A stretch of DNA of 64,000 bases, from contig NZ_PHNT01000014.1 of assembly GCF_002834145.1 (NCBI RefSeq), forward strand, positions 36,528-100,527. The letters run 5' to 3'. Source of the DNA: Roseovarius salinarum. GTDB lineage: Bacteria; Pseudomonadota; Alphaproteobacteria; Rhodobacterales; Rhodobacteraceae. Positions 43,191-52,676 of the stretch are shown here, in pieces. Both the position numbers and the translations under genes were made by a program. The notes under the pieces are model-generated. The model was not told the DNA's origin. It ran no database searches and was given only the letters and a program-made list of their open reading frames with translations. The number at the start of each line of letters is the position of its first letter. Positions within the stretch are counted from its first letter, which is position 1.

Positions 43191-43946
43191 TCACGCCGTC
43201 TCGCCGAGATACGCTTCGCGCACCTTGGGATGGCCCTTGATGTTTTCCGGCGTGTCCTCCACCAGCGGACGACCCTGGGCAAGCACGGTGATCCGCTCGG
43301 CCAAGGAGAACACGACGTGCATGTCGTGTTCAATGATCGCGATGGTGATCTTGCCCTCGTCGCGGATCTGCTTGAGCAGGTCGATGGTGTTGTTGGTGTC
43401 GGCCCGCGCCATGCCGGCCGTCGGCTCGTCGAGCAGCAGCAGCTTCGGGTCCTGTGCCAGGCACATGCCGATCTCCAGCCGGCGCTTGTCGCCACGGCTC
43501 ATCCAGGCGGCCTGCATGTGCCGCTTGTCGGCCATGTTGAGTTCCTCCAGGACCTGTTCGGCGTGGTCGATGATCTCCTGCTCGGTGGCGGTGCTTTCGA
43601 TCGCATGCATGCGGAAGGCACCGTCGCGCTTGGCGAAACAGGGGATCATCATGTTCTCGATCACCGAGAGATCACCGAAGATCTCGGGTGTCTGGAACAC
43701 GCGGCTGATGCCCATCTGGTTGATCTCGTAGGGCTTGCGCCCCAGCACCGACTGGCCGTCGAACATGACGCTGCCGGTGTCCGGGATCAGCTTGCCCACC
43801 AGGCAGTTGAGCAGGGTCGACTTGCCGGCCCCGTTGGGCCCGATGATGGCGTGAACGCTGTTCTCGGCCACGCTGAGGTTGACATCCCCCAGCGCCTGAA
43901 GGCCGCCGAAGCGCTTGTTGACGTTCTTGACTTCGAGAATTCCCAT
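43191..43946 (-). CDS. Branched-chain-amino-acid-type ABC transporter ATPase (LivG-like)
   Basis: A 251-residue ATPase: Walker A IIGPNGAGKSTLLNCLVGKL, the LivG hallmark ISRVFQTPEIFGDLSVIENM, signature MSRGDKRRLEIGMCLAQDPK (an unusual SRGD instead of SGGE), Walker B LLLLDEPTAGMARADTNNTI, and AIIEHDMHVVFSLAERITVL. It is the partner of the LivF-like ATPase, 12 bases downstream of the LivM-like permease. Confidence 0.9.
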   Translation of the reverse strand: MGILEVKNVNKRFGGLQALGDVNLSVAENSVHAIIGPNGAGKSTLLNCLVGKLIPDTGSVMFDGQSVLGRKPYEINQMGISRVFQTPEIFGDLSVIENMMIPCFAKRDGAFRMHAIESTATEQEIIDHAEQVLEELNMADKRHMQAAWMSRGDKRRLEIGMCLAQDPKLLLLDEPTAGMARADTNNTIDLLKQIRDEGKITIAIIEHDMHVVFSLAERITVLAQGRPLVEDTPENIKGHPKVREAYLGETA

Positions 43947-43958
43947 TGAAGTCTCTCC

Positions 43959-45167
43959 TTATTCCGCGGCTTCGGTCTTGGCCTGGCCCGCATCCTCGTC
44001 CTTGTCGGACTTGCGGCGCCTCAGCAGGCGGGCGATCCGCTGGCCGCCCTCGACCAGACCGCCGGGCAGGAAGATCACGACGAGCATGAAGATGATGCCC
44101 AGCGTCAGGTGCCAGCCCTTGCCGATGAACGGGTAGATGATCGAGACGATGAAGTCCTCGAGACCATCCGGCATGAAGGCGAACCAGCCGTGCAGGATGT
44201 CCGAGTTGATCTTCGACACGATGTTTTCCATGTACTTGATGAGGCCCGCGCCGAGGACCGGGCCGATCAGCGTGCCGACGCCGCCGAGAATGGTCATCAG
44301 CACCACCTCGCCCGAAGCCGTCCAGTACATCCGCTCGGCGCCGGCCAGGGGGTCCATCGCCGCCATCAGGCCGCCGGCCAGCCCGGCGTACATGCCCGAG
44401 ATCACGAAGGCCGCGAGCGTGTAGGGCCGCGCGTTCAGGCCGGTGTAGTTGACGCGCTGCTGGTTCGACTTGATCGCGCGCAGCATCATTCCGAACGGGG
44501 AACGGAAGATCCGGATCGCGAGGTAGAAGGCGAGCAGCATGACCAGCCCCGAGAAGTAGTAGCCGGCCGAGAACGTGAACAGCCAGTCGCCCACGGCGAG
44601 CTGAACGCTGTCGCGCATCTCCAGCCCGAACAGCCCGGGCACCGGCAGGTTGCCTTCGGCCGAGGCGGCCCCGTCAAGGATGCGCGGGTCGCTCAGCGCG
44701 AGCTGGAGCCCGGTCTCGCCCCCGGTGATCGGGGTGAGCACCGAGTAGGCCAGCGCATAGGTCATCTGCGCGAAGGCCAGCGTGAGGATCGCGAAGTAGA
44801 TGCCCGAGCGACGCAGGCTGATGTAGCCGATGAGCACCGCGAAGAGGCCCGCGGTGAGCACTGACAGCGCGATCGCCGGGATCACGTTCATCGACAGAAG
44901 CTTGAACATCCAGACCGCCGCGTAGGAGCCCACGCCGAGGAAGGCCGCGTGCCCGAAGCTGAGGTAGCCCGTCAGCCCGAACAGCAGGTTGTAGCCGATG
45001 GCGAAGATCCCGAAGATCACGAACCGCTGCAGCAGGTCGGGGTAGCCGGCGTTGAACTGCGCCATGGCGCTGTTCACCGGGAACGGGTTGAAGATGAAGG
45101 GGGCCAGGATCGTCAGTACGGCGACGATGCCAAGCAGAAGGGTGTCTTTTTTTCCGAGGCCTAGCAT
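43959..45167 (-). CDS. Branched-chain-amino-acid-type ABC transporter permease (LivM-like)
   Basis: This 402-residue permease has about ten membrane helices and LivM motifs: [60 protein letters not shown], and [20 protein letters not shown]. It ends with a charged cytoplasmic tail ([20 protein letters not shown]). Only three bases separate it from the LivH-like permease, so the two are translated together. Confidence 0.92.
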   Translation of the reverse strand: MLGLGKKDTLLLGIVAVLTILAPFIFNPFPVNSAMAQFNAGYPDLLQRFVIFGIFAIGYNLLFGLTGYLSFGHAAFLGVGSYAAVWMFKLLSMNVIPAIALSVLTAGLFAVLIGYISLRRSGIYFAILTLAFAQMTYALAYSVLTPITGGETGLQLALSDPRILDGAASAEGNLPVPGLFGLEMRDSVQLAVGDWLFTFSAGYYFSGLVMLLAFYLAIRIFRSPFGMMLRAIKSNQQRVNYTGLNARPYTLAAFVISGMYAGLAGGLMAAMDPLAGAERMYWTASGEVVLMTILGGVGTLIGPVLGAGLIKYMENIVSKINSDILHGWFAFMPDGLEDFIVSIIYPFIGKGWHLTLGIIFMLVVIFLPGGLVEGGQRIARLLRRRKSDKDEDAGQAKTEAAE

Positions 45168-45170
45168 GGC

Positions 45171-46202
45171 TTATTCCTCCATCACGCCCTTGCGGCCCAT
45201 CAGGCCCCGCGGACGCGTCAGCAGAATGACGATGGCGACCAGATAGATGATGATCTGGTTGATGCCGGGGAGAACGTCGATCACCGCGCCCATCGAGGCG
45301 AAGCTTTCGAGAATGCCCAGCAGGAAGCCGGCGAACACGGCACCGGGCAGCGAGCCCATGCCGCCGACGACGACCACGACGAAGCTGAGCACGAGGAAAT
45401 CCATCCCCATGTGATAGTTGGGCGGGTTGATCGGCACGTACATCACGCCGGCAAGGCCCGCCACGGCGGCGGCGATGCCGAACATGATGGTGAACCGGCG
45501 GTTGATGTTGATGCCCAGCAGTTCCACGGTCTCGCGGTCGGACATGCCGGCGCGGACGACCATTCCGAAGGTCGTGAACTGGAGGAAGGCGAAGACTGCG
45601 CCGATCACCACCGCGGCGAAGGCGAAATAGACCAGGCGCCAGTAGGGATAGATGATCTGGTTGGCCTCGAAGCCGATCAGCTGCCCGAAGTCGAAGCTTC
45701 CGGTGAAGGCGTCGGGCGCGGGCGTCGGGATCGGGTTGGCGCCGAAGTAATACTTAATGATCTCCTGCAGCACGATCGCCAGGCCGAAGGTCACGAGGAT
45801 CTGGTCGGCATGCGGGCGCGCGTAGAAATGCTTGATCAGCCCGCGCTCCATGATCACGCCGATCAGGATCATGATCGGGATTGCGAAGAGGATCGCCAGC
45901 GGCACGGACCAATCGATGATCGCCGCCCCGGCCTCGGGGCCGAACCAGTCCATGACGTAAGGGGTTTCGACCTTGAGCGGATTGCCGAGGAAGTCGGTTT
46001 TCGTTTCGTCGATCGTGGTGTAGCTGGCGTTCAGCAGTTTCGACAGGGTCACGGCGCAGAACGCGCCGATCATGAACAGCGCGCCGTGCGCGAAGTTCAC
46101 AACGCCCAGCGTGCCGAAGATGAGGGTCAGGCCGAGCGCGATGAGCGCATAGGCCGAGCCCTTGTCCAGCCCGTTGAGGATCTGCAGGATGATAGCGTCC
46201 AT
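45171..46202 (-). CDS. Branched-chain-amino-acid-type ABC transporter permease (LivH-like)
   Basis: This 343-residue permease begins ILQILNGLDKGSAYALIALG, then LTLIFGTLGVVNFAHGALFM, the LivH family start. It also has FGLAIVLQEIIKYYFGANPI, MVVRAGMSDRETVELLGINI, and VVVVVGGMGSLPGAVFAGFL. An insertion of about 25 residues after the first periplasmic loop (SYTTIDETKTDFLGNPLKVE) is longer than in classic LivH. It is followed directly by the LivM-like gene. Confidence 0.92.
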   Translation of the reverse strand: MDAIILQILNGLDKGSAYALIALGLTLIFGTLGVVNFAHGALFMIGAFCAVTLSKLLNASYTTIDETKTDFLGNPLKVETPYVMDWFGPEAGAAIIDWSVPLAILFAIPIMILIGVIMERGLIKHFYARPHADQILVTFGLAIVLQEIIKYYFGANPIPTPAPDAFTGSFDFGQLIGFEANQIIYPYWRLVYFAFAAVVIGAVFAFLQFTTFGMVVRAGMSDRETVELLGININRRFTIMFGIAAAVAGLAGVMYVPINPPNYHMGMDFLVLSFVVVVVGGMGSLPGAVFAGFLLGILESFASMGAVIDVLPGINQIIIYLVAIVILLTRPRGLMGRKGVMEE

Positions 46203-46307
46203 CAGTCCATCCTTCGCAAGTGAGGGGTAACGTGGGGCGTGCACGCCTAGGCGTCGGCACGCGCGTCCGGCCGCGCGGTGAACGCGCGGCCGGTGTGTGG
46301 GCCTCGA

Positions 46308-47651
46308 TCAGCCGCCGTTGTTGCAGGTGCCCAGCGAACCGCCCGAGAACTGCGGGTGATCCGGCGCATAGGTCACTTGCTCGACCGGCGTCTTCTCGAC
46401 GATCTCGAGCAGGTCGAACTCGCTCTGCGGGTTCTCCTTGCCCTTCACCACGAGCACGTCCTTGAAGCACTGGTGGTCCTCGGCGCGATACAGCGTCGGG
46501 CCGTTGCCCAGGCCGTCGAACTCGAAGTCCTCGAGCGCCTCGACAACGGCGCAGGGCTCGAAGCTGCCCGCGCGCTGCACGGCGTCGGCATACAGCAGCG
46601 TCTGCACGTAGCAGGTGTGCGCCGCCTGGCTCGGCGGGAAGCCGTACTTCTCGCCGAAGGACTTGACGAAGGCCTTGGAGCCCGCGTCGGTCAGCGACCA
46701 GTGCCAGTTCGTCGAGCCGAAGATGCCCTTGACGTTCTCGCCGGCACCGCGGGCCATCAGGCGCGAGTAGAGCGGCACGACGATCTCGAACTGCTTGCCG
46801 TTGACCATCTTGTCACGCAGGCCGAACTGGACCGCGTTGGTCAGCGAGTTCACCATGTTGCCGCCGTAGTGGTTGAGAACCAGAACGTCGGCGCCCGACT
46901 GCAGGACCGGCGCGATGTAGGAGCTGAAGTCCGTCTGCGTCAGCGGGGTCTTGACGGTGTTGACCGTCTCCCAGCCCATCGCTTCGGTCGAGGACACGAT
47001 GGCTTCCTCGGTGGTGTAACCCCAGTTGTAGTCGGCCGTCAGGTGATAGGCCTTGCGGTCGGAGCCGTAGTTGGCCTCGAGCACCGGCGCCAGCGCCGCG
47101 CCCGACATGTAGGAGTTGAAGAAGTGGCGGAAGCCGTTGGCCCGCTTGTCCTTGCCGGTGGTGTCGTTGGAGTGCGTCAGACCGGACATGAAGATCACGC
47201 CGGCCTCCTGGCACAGCGCCTGCACGGCCACGGCCACGCCCGACGACGAGCCGCCGGTGATCATGATCGCGCCGTCCTTCTCGATCATCGACTTGGCCGA
47301 GGCGCGCGCGGCGTCCGACTTCGTCTGCGTGTCGCCGGTGACGTACTCGACCTTGTTGCCGAGGATGCCGGCCCCCTCCAGCGCGTCGGAGCTGAAGGTG
47401 TTCAGCATGCCGCCGTCACCTCCGCCGTTGAGGTGCTCGACCGCCAGCTCGTAGGCACGCAGCTCGTCGGCGCCCTCGTCGGCATAGGGGCCGGTCTGGG
47501 GCACGTTGAAGCCCAGGGTCACGGTGCCGCCGGTGGGCTCGTTCGTGAAAGCGTGAGCCCGCGAGGTGAAGATGGTCGGCACGGCGAGGCCGGCACCGGC
47601 CAGCGTTCCCGTCTTCAGCACGCCGCGGCGAGTCAGGTTGCTCTTGGACAT
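46308..47651 (-). CDS. ABC transporter substrate-binding protein (type 1 periplasmic, Tat-exported)
   Basis: This 447-residue protein has a twin-arginine signal (SNLTRRGVLKTGTLAGAGLA, cleavage near SRAHA), so it is exported folded. The mature part is a Peripla_BP_6/LivK-like fold: VTLGFNVPQTGPYADEGADE, AIMITGGSSSGVAVAVQALC, FRHFFNSYMSGAALAPVLEA, and YVQTLLYADAVQRAGSFEP. Its ligand is unknown. It is first in the operon that ends with acs, which suggests a small carboxylate or a precursor. The start at 47651 is divergent from the acyl regulator across 222 bases. Confidence 0.9.
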   Translation of the reverse strand: MSKSNLTRRGVLKTGTLAGAGLAVPTIFTSRAHAFTNEPTGGTVTLGFNVPQTGPYADEGADELRAYELAVEHLNGGGDGGMLNTFSSDALEGAGILGNKVEYVTGDTQTKSDAARASAKSMIEKDGAIMITGGSSSGVAVAVQALCQEAGVIFMSGLTHSNDTTGKDKRANGFRHFFNSYMSGAALAPVLEANYGSDRKAYHLTADYNWGYTTEEAIVSSTEAMGWETVNTVKTPLTQTDFSSYIAPVLQSGADVLVLNHYGGNMVNSLTNAVQFGLRDKMVNGKQFEIVVPLYSRLMARGAGENVKGIFGSTNWHWSLTDAGSKAFVKSFGEKYGFPPSQAAHTCYVQTLLYADAVQRAGSFEPCAVVEALEDFEFDGLGNGPTLYRAEDHQCFKDVLVVKGKENPQSEFDLLEIVEKTPVEQVTYAPDHPQFSGGSLGTCNNGG

Positions 47652-47786
47652 TGATATCCTCCCGTTAAGCAAAAACCCGGGGGAGAGCCTCCTCTATGCC
47701 TCCCCCAGATGGCACAGATGTGCAAAAGCAGTATCGCCTGTTGAGGGAAAATTGCGCAACAACCGGTTTCCAAGAAACAACTTTTT

Positions 47787-47826
47787 TGTAAAAATATACA
47801 CAGGAAGGCGCGGAAAACTGTAAAAA
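47787..47826. promoter_or_regulatory. Direct repeat in the divergent promoter region
   Basis: TGTAAAAA occurs at 47787-47794 and 47819-47826, 32 bp apart (three helical turns), in an AT-rich island between the transporter operon and the acyl regulator gene. It is a candidate operator for that regulator, proposed from position only. Confidence 0.4.
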
Positions 47827-47873
47827 ACTTTCCGCCGCGTCGCGGAAATGCCTTGAAAGAACGGGAAAATTCC

Positions 47874-49178
47874 ATGGTCGAGAGCTCGAGAACGGGAAGC
47901 CGTGTGCGCGAACGCAGGCTTTCACAGGGCATGCGCCAGACCGAACTGGCACGCGCGGTGGGCATTTCGCCATCCTACCTCAACCTGATCGAGCACAACC
48001 GGCGCAGAATCGGCGGCAAGACGCTGCTCGATCTCGCGGCCGCGCTGGAGGTGGAGCCGGCACTCCTGTCGGAAGGCGCCGAGGCGACGCTGATCGCCGG
48101 GCTGCGCGAGGTGCTCGAGCATCGCGAGACGCCCGAGGACGCGGTGGAGGGGATCGAGGAGTTCGCAACCCGTTTCCCGGGGTGGGCGGAACTTGTCGTG
48201 GAGGTGTTCCGCGACCAGCAGGGCCTCGAGACGACCGTCAAGGCGCTCACCGACCGGCTGGCGCACGACCCGCACCTGGCGGATTCGCTGCACGAGGTGC
48301 TGTCGGTGGTTACCGCGATCCGCTCGACCGCGGCGATCCTTGCGGATACCCGCTCGCTCGAGGCCGAGTGGCAGCAACGGTTCCACCGGAACATCAACGA
48401 GGACAGCCAGCGCCTGGCCGAGGGCGCCGAGGCGCTGGTGAAATACCTCGACGCCGCACCGGAGGCCGAAACGTCGATGAAACTGCCCCAGGACGAGCTG
48501 GAAGCCTTCGTCGAGGCCCACGACTATCATTTTCCCGCGATCGAGACGGGCGGCGCCGATGCCATCGAGGAGGTATTGCAAGCCGACGGGACGCTGCGGT
48601 CGGCCACCGCGCTCAAGCTCGCGCAGGACCTGCTCCAGCTTTATGCCGAGGACGCACGGCGTGTGCCGCTGGAACCGCTGGTCGGCGCCGTCGGGGACAC
48701 CGGCGTGTCGCCGCAGGACCTGGCCGCCCGGTTCGGGGTCGATCCCGCGCGCATGTTGCGCCGGCTGGCCGCGTTGCCGGCCCATGTGACGGGGCCGACC
48801 GGGCTTGTCGGGTGCGACGGATCCGGCGCGATCACGCTGCACAAGCCGCTGGAAGGATTCGAGGTGCCACGGATGACCGGCGCCTGTCCGCTCTGGCCGC
48901 TGTTCCGGGTGCTGGGGCAGCCGGGGGCGCCCATGCGCGCGCGCCTGCGCCACGCCGGCCGGGACGATCCGGCGGTGGTCGCCATGGCGGCATCGCAGAC
49001 GGTGCAGCCGGTGCGGTTCAACGAGCCGCCGCTGCTGCGCGCCTACATGCTCGTGATTCCGCACGACGGCGCCGACCACGCGGACCCTGCCGAGGAGGTC
49101 GGAAAGAGTTGCCGCGTCTGCCCCCGGCAGGCCTGCCATGCCCGGCGCGAACCCTCGGTCGTCAAGGACGGGTTTTGA
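47874..49178 (+). CDS. Short-chain fatty acyl regulator (PrpR/RamB type, Xre HTH + DUF2083)
   Basis: This 434-residue protein has an Xre helix-turn-helix at about residues 19-58 (MRQTELARAVGISPSYLNLI) and a long C-terminal short-chain fatty acyl sensor domain. Conserved cysteines are C338 (TGACPLWPLF) and C413/C416/C421 (GKSCRVCPRQACHARREPS). In Mycobacterium PrpR the matching region binds an iron-sulfur cluster and acyl-CoA; the same is inferred here. RamB/PrpR proteins control acetate and propionate genes. It is divergent from the ABC-acs operon and upstream of a two-component system, so these are likely targets and partners. Confidence 0.9.
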   Translation: MVESSRTGSRVRERRLSQGMRQTELARAVGISPSYLNLIEHNRRRIGGKTLLDLAAALEVEPALLSEGAEATLIAGLREVLEHRETPEDAVEGIEEFATRFPGWAELVVEVFRDQQGLETTVKALTDRLAHDPHLADSLHEVLSVVTAIRSTAAILADTRSLEAEWQQRFHRNINEDSQRLAEGAEALVKYLDAAPEAETSMKLPQDELEAFVEAHDYHFPAIETGGADAIEEVLQADGTLRSATALKLAQDLLQLYAEDARRVPLEPLVGAVGDTGVSPQDLAARFGVDPARMLRRLAALPAHVTGPTGLVGCDGSGAITLHKPLEGFEVPRMTGACPLWPLFRVLGQPGAPMRARLRHAGRDDPAVVAMAASQTVQPVRFNEPPLLRAYMLVIPHDGADHADPAEEVGKSCRVCPRQACHARREPSVVKDGF

Positions 49179-49249
49179 CACTCCGCCGGGCTTTTACGAT
49201 AGTGACCGGGCGTCAAGACGCGATCCTGCTCGGAGGGGAGGCCGGCTGG

Positions 49250-49618
49250 ATGGGCAAGACAGTCCTGCTGATCGAGGATGAACCGAATATCATCGAGGCC
49301 GTGAGCTTCATCCTGTCCCGCGACGGCTGGCAGGTGAAGACGCATTCCAACGGTCACGACGCGATGGAAGCCATCCGACGGACGGCGCCCCAGCTGGTCA
49401 TCCTCGACGTGATGCTGCCCGGGCGAAGCGGCTTTGACATCCTCGGCGAGATGCGCGCGGACGACGCGCTGGCCGAAATGCCCGTGCTGATGCTGACCGC
49501 GCGCGGCCAGACCAAGGATCGTGAATTCGCCGAGCGTGCCGGCGCCAGCCGTTTCATGACCAAGCCGTTCTCGAACGCCGATGTTCTCGACGCGGTGCGC
49601 GGCCTGGTGGAGTCATGA
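49250..49618 (+). CDS. Receiver-only response regulator
   Basis: A 122-residue single receiver domain: acidic pocket IEDE (D10, E11), phospho-acceptor D53 in LVILDVMLPGRSGFDIL, T in MLTARGQ, and K in RFMTKPF. It has no output domain, so it must act by protein contact or pass phosphate on. Its stop overlaps the next start (ATGA), and the histidine kinase follows, so it is the likely target of that kinase. A GGAGGGG stretch lies rather far (11 bases) upstream of the ATG. Confidence 0.9.
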   Translation: MGKTVLLIEDEPNIIEAVSFILSRDGWQVKTHSNGHDAMEAIRRTAPQLVILDVMLPGRSGFDILGEMRADDALAEMPVLMLTARGQTKDREFAERAGASRFMTKPFSNADVLDAVRGLVES

Positions 49619-49899
49619 GCCGCGATCCCGGTCCCGTCTTCCTGGCCCGTCGGACCTACCGGCGGCGCCGGCTCACGGATGCCGCGCGTATGCTGCCGCT
49701 GCTGGGCGTTGTGCTGTTCTGCATCCCGCTGCTGTGGCGGTCGCCGGAGGCCGAGCCGGCGCGCACCACCACGGTGATGCTGTACGTCTTCGGTGTCTGG
49801 GCGGGGCTCGTGGCGCTCTCGGCGGTCATTTCGGCGCGCCTGCCCGGCCATGACGACCCGGCCGTGAGAAAGGACCGCTCCGACGCGGGAGACGGCTGA
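49615..49899 (+). CDS. Small two-helix membrane protein between regulator and kinase
   Basis: A 94-residue protein with a basic N-terminus (RRTYRRRRLTDAAR), two membrane helices (MLPLLGVVLFCIPLLW; TTVMLYVFGVWAGLVALSAV) and a charged tail. It overlaps the response regulator stop and the kinase start by a few bases each, so all three are coupled. Transporter-type kinases and symporters such as ActP often have a small DUF485-like membrane partner; this may be an analogue, but sequence identity with DUF485 is not evident. Confidence 0.75.
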   Translation: MSRDPGPVFLARRTYRRRRLTDAARMLPLLGVVLFCIPLLWRSPEAEPARTTTVMLYVFGVWAGLVALSAVISARLPGHDDPAVRKDRSDAGDG

Positions 49900-52583
49900 T
49901 GCCCACGCTCAATCTTCTCGTCGTCTTCTGCCTTCTCTACGTGGTGCTGCTGTTCGCGGTGGCTTTCGGCGCCGACCGCGCGGCCCGGCGTGGCCGGGGG
50001 CGGTGGCTGCGCTCCCCGGTCGTCTACACGTTGTCGCTGTCGATCTACTGCACGGCCTGGACGTTCTACGGCGCGGTGGGTTTCGCGGCCCGGTCGGGAC
50101 TGGAGTATCTGACCATCTACATCGGGCCGACACTGGTGATGATCGGCTGGTGGTGGGCATTGCGCAAGATGGTGCGCCTTGGCCGCAGCCAGCGGATCAC
50201 CTCGGTCGCCGACCTGATCTCGTCCCGGTTCGGCAAGTCGAACCTGCTGGCCATCATCGTCACCCTGCTGGCGGTCATCGGCACGACGCCCTACATCGCG
50301 TTGCAGCTGCAGTCGGTGACGCTTTCCTTCGCGACATTTGCCGAGCTGGATCCGACGACCGCCACGCAGCCCAGCCGCCAGTCCACCGCGCTGCTGGTCG
50401 CGCTGGGGCTGGCGTTGTTCACGATCCTGTTCGGCACCCGTAACCTCGATGCCAATGAACGCCATCACGGCGTGGTCATGGCGATCGCGCTCGAGGCGAT
50501 CGTGAAGCTCTTCGCGCTTCTGGCCGTCGGCGTCTTCGTCGTATGGGGGCTGACCGACGGGATCGCCGACACGATGGCGCGCATCGATGCCTCGAACATC
50601 GCTGCCTGGCAGGTCTCCGGCAGCCGCTGGATCGGCTTGAGCCTGCTGTCGGCAGCGGCGTTCCTGTGCCTGCCGCGCATGTTCCAGGTGATGGTGGTGG
50701 AAAACGAGGATGAAAGCCACCTGCGCACTGCCGCCTGGGCCTTCCCGGCCTACCTGATGCTGATGAGCCTGTTCGTGGTGCCGATCGCCGCGGTGGGCCT
50801 CGATCTTCTGCCGGCCGACGCCAACCCCGACCTGTTCGTGCTGTCGCTGCCGCTCACCCAGGGGCAGGAGGGGTTGGCGATCCTGTCATTCCTCGGCGGG
50901 TTTTCCTCGGCCACCTCGATGGTGATCGTCGCCGCCATCGCGCTGTCCACTATGGTGTCGAACCACATCGTCATGCCGATCTGGCTGTGGGCGACCGGCG
51001 GCTCGGCCGTCGTCTCTGGCGATCTGCGCAGCGTCGCCCTGCTGACACGGCGGCTTAGCATCGCGGGTGTGGTGCTGCTGGGCTACCTCTATTACCGCCT
51101 GTCGGGCGGGGGCGCCGCGCTGGCGGCGATCGGGCTGGTCTCCTTCGCGGGGGTCGCGCAATTCCTGCCCGCGCTTCTGGGCGGGCTGTTCTGGCGTGGC
51201 GCAACGCGCAACGGTGCCGTGACGGGGCTGGCGCTGGGCTTCGTCGTCTGGCTCTACAGCATGTTCCTGCCCAGTTTCGGGCCGACGGTCTTCCTGCCGC
51301 AGCACGTGCTGGACTCGGGGCTTTTCGGGATGGCGTGGCTGCGGCCGCAGGCGCTGTTCGGCGCGGACGGGATGGACCCGGTCGTGCACGCGGTCATGTG
51401 GAGCATGCTGTTCAACACGGGCGCCTTCGTGGTTGTCTCTCTCATCACCTTCCCCAAGCCGATCGAGCGGCTTCAGGGGGCACAGTTCGTCAACGTCTTC
51501 GAGCATTCCAACACCGGCGGCAGCTGGCGCGCCGGCAAGGGCGAGACCGAGGACCTTCTGATCATGGCGCAGCGGATCATGGGGGCGCCGCAGGCGCAGA
51601 AGCTGTTTTCGGATGCCGCGCGGCGGCAGGGGATCGCGGGCTACCTGCCCGATCCGACGCCGGATTTCCTGCGCGAGCTCGAGCGTGAACTGTCGGGCTC
51701 GGTCGGCGCCGCCACGGCCCACGCGATGATCTCCCAGATCGTGGGCGGGACCTCGGTCTCGGTCGAGGATCTCATGGCGGTGGCCGACGAGACCGCCCAG
51801 ATCATGGAGTACTCCAGCCGGCTCGAGGCCAAGTCGGCCGAACAGGCCCGCACCGCCCGGCAGTTGCGCGAAGCGAACGAGAAACTCACGCAACTGTCGC
51901 TGCAGAAGGATGCCTTTCTCAGCCAGGTCAGTCACGAGTTGCGCACGCCGATGACCTCGATCCGGTCCTTTTCGGAAATCCTGCGCGATACCGAGGGGCT
52001 CGGCGCGGACGAGCAGAGCAAGTATTCGTCGATCATCCACGACGAGGCTGTGCGCCTGACCCGGCTCCTCGACGATCTTCTCGATCTCAGCGTGCTGGAA
52101 AGCGGTCGGGTCAACCTCAACATCCAGCACGGCACGCTGGCCGGGATGCTCGACCGGGCGGTGGACGCCACCGGCGGCGAAGCCGGCGGTTTCAGGATCC
52201 AGCGCAATCGCGCGGCCGAGAACATCGCGCTGACGACCGACCCCGAACGGCTGGCGCAGGTCTTCATCAACCTGATCTCGAACGCCCGGAAATACTGCGA
52301 TGCCGAAACCCCGGTGCTGACCATCTCGGCGGCTGAACGTGATGGCCAGCTCGTCGTGGATTTCTCGGACAACGGCTCGGGAATCCCCGCGGACCAGCAC
52401 GCGATGATCTTCGAGAAGTTCTCGCGCGTGCGGCAGACCAGGGTGGCCGGCGCGGGGCTGGGGCTGGCCATCTGCCGCGAGATCATGGCGCGGCTTGGCG
52501 GCTCGATCACCTATTTGCCGGGCCAGCGCGGGGCGGCCTTCCGGGTGATTCTGCCGCTGGGCGAGCAAATGGCCGCGCAGTAG
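49899..52583 (+). CDS. Solute:sodium symporter-histidine kinase (CbrA/CrbS-like)
   Basis: This 894-residue sensor has an N-terminal SSS-type transporter domain of about 13 helices (AVGFAARSGLEYLTIYIGPT, GGFSSATSMVIVAAIALSTM), a linker with coiled coil (about 635-668), the HisKA domain with H679 in SQVSHELRTPMTSIRSFSEI, and a HATPase domain (NLISNARKYC, DFSDNGSGIP, GAGLGLAICREIM). It lacks a PAS domain between. CbrA and CrbS/MxtR have this layout; CrbS controls acs in Vibrio and Pseudomonas. It is coupled to the receiver protein two genes upstream. Confidence 0.93.
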   Translation: MPTLNLLVVFCLLYVVLLFAVAFGADRAARRGRGRWLRSPVVYTLSLSIYCTAWTFYGAVGFAARSGLEYLTIYIGPTLVMIGWWWALRKMVRLGRSQRITSVADLISSRFGKSNLLAIIVTLLAVIGTTPYIALQLQSVTLSFATFAELDPTTATQPSRQSTALLVALGLALFTILFGTRNLDANERHHGVVMAIALEAIVKLFALLAVGVFVVWGLTDGIADTMARIDASNIAAWQVSGSRWIGLSLLSAAAFLCLPRMFQVMVVENEDESHLRTAAWAFPAYLMLMSLFVVPIAAVGLDLLPADANPDLFVLSLPLTQGQEGLAILSFLGGFSSATSMVIVAAIALSTMVSNHIVMPIWLWATGGSAVVSGDLRSVALLTRRLSIAGVVLLGYLYYRLSGGGAALAAIGLVSFAGVAQFLPALLGGLFWRGATRNGAVTGLALGFVVWLYSMFLPSFGPTVFLPQHVLDSGLFGMAWLRPQALFGADGMDPVVHAVMWSMLFNTGAFVVVSLITFPKPIERLQGAQFVNVFEHSNTGGSWRAGKGETEDLLIMAQRIMGAPQAQKLFSDAARRQGIAGYLPDPTPDFLRELERELSGSVGAATAHAMISQIVGGTSVSVEDLMAVADETAQIMEYSSRLEAKSAEQARTARQLREANEKLTQLSLQKDAFLSQVSHELRTPMTSIRSFSEILRDTEGLGADEQSKYSSIIHDEAVRLTRLLDDLLDLSVLESGRVNLNIQHGTLAGMLDRAVDATGGEAGGFRIQRNRAAENIALTTDPERLAQVFINLISNARKYCDAETPVLTISAAERDGQLVVDFSDNGSGIPADQHAMIFEKFSRVRQTRVAGAGLGLAICREIMARLGGSITYLPGQRGAAFRVILPLGEQMAAQ

Positions 52584-52676
52584 CCGCCTTCGCGACGGTC
52601 AACACACTGGTAACCATGCGCCCGCTAGGATGCTGCCAAGCCCCCGCGGCGGGCCCCGGCGGAGGAATTGGTTACG

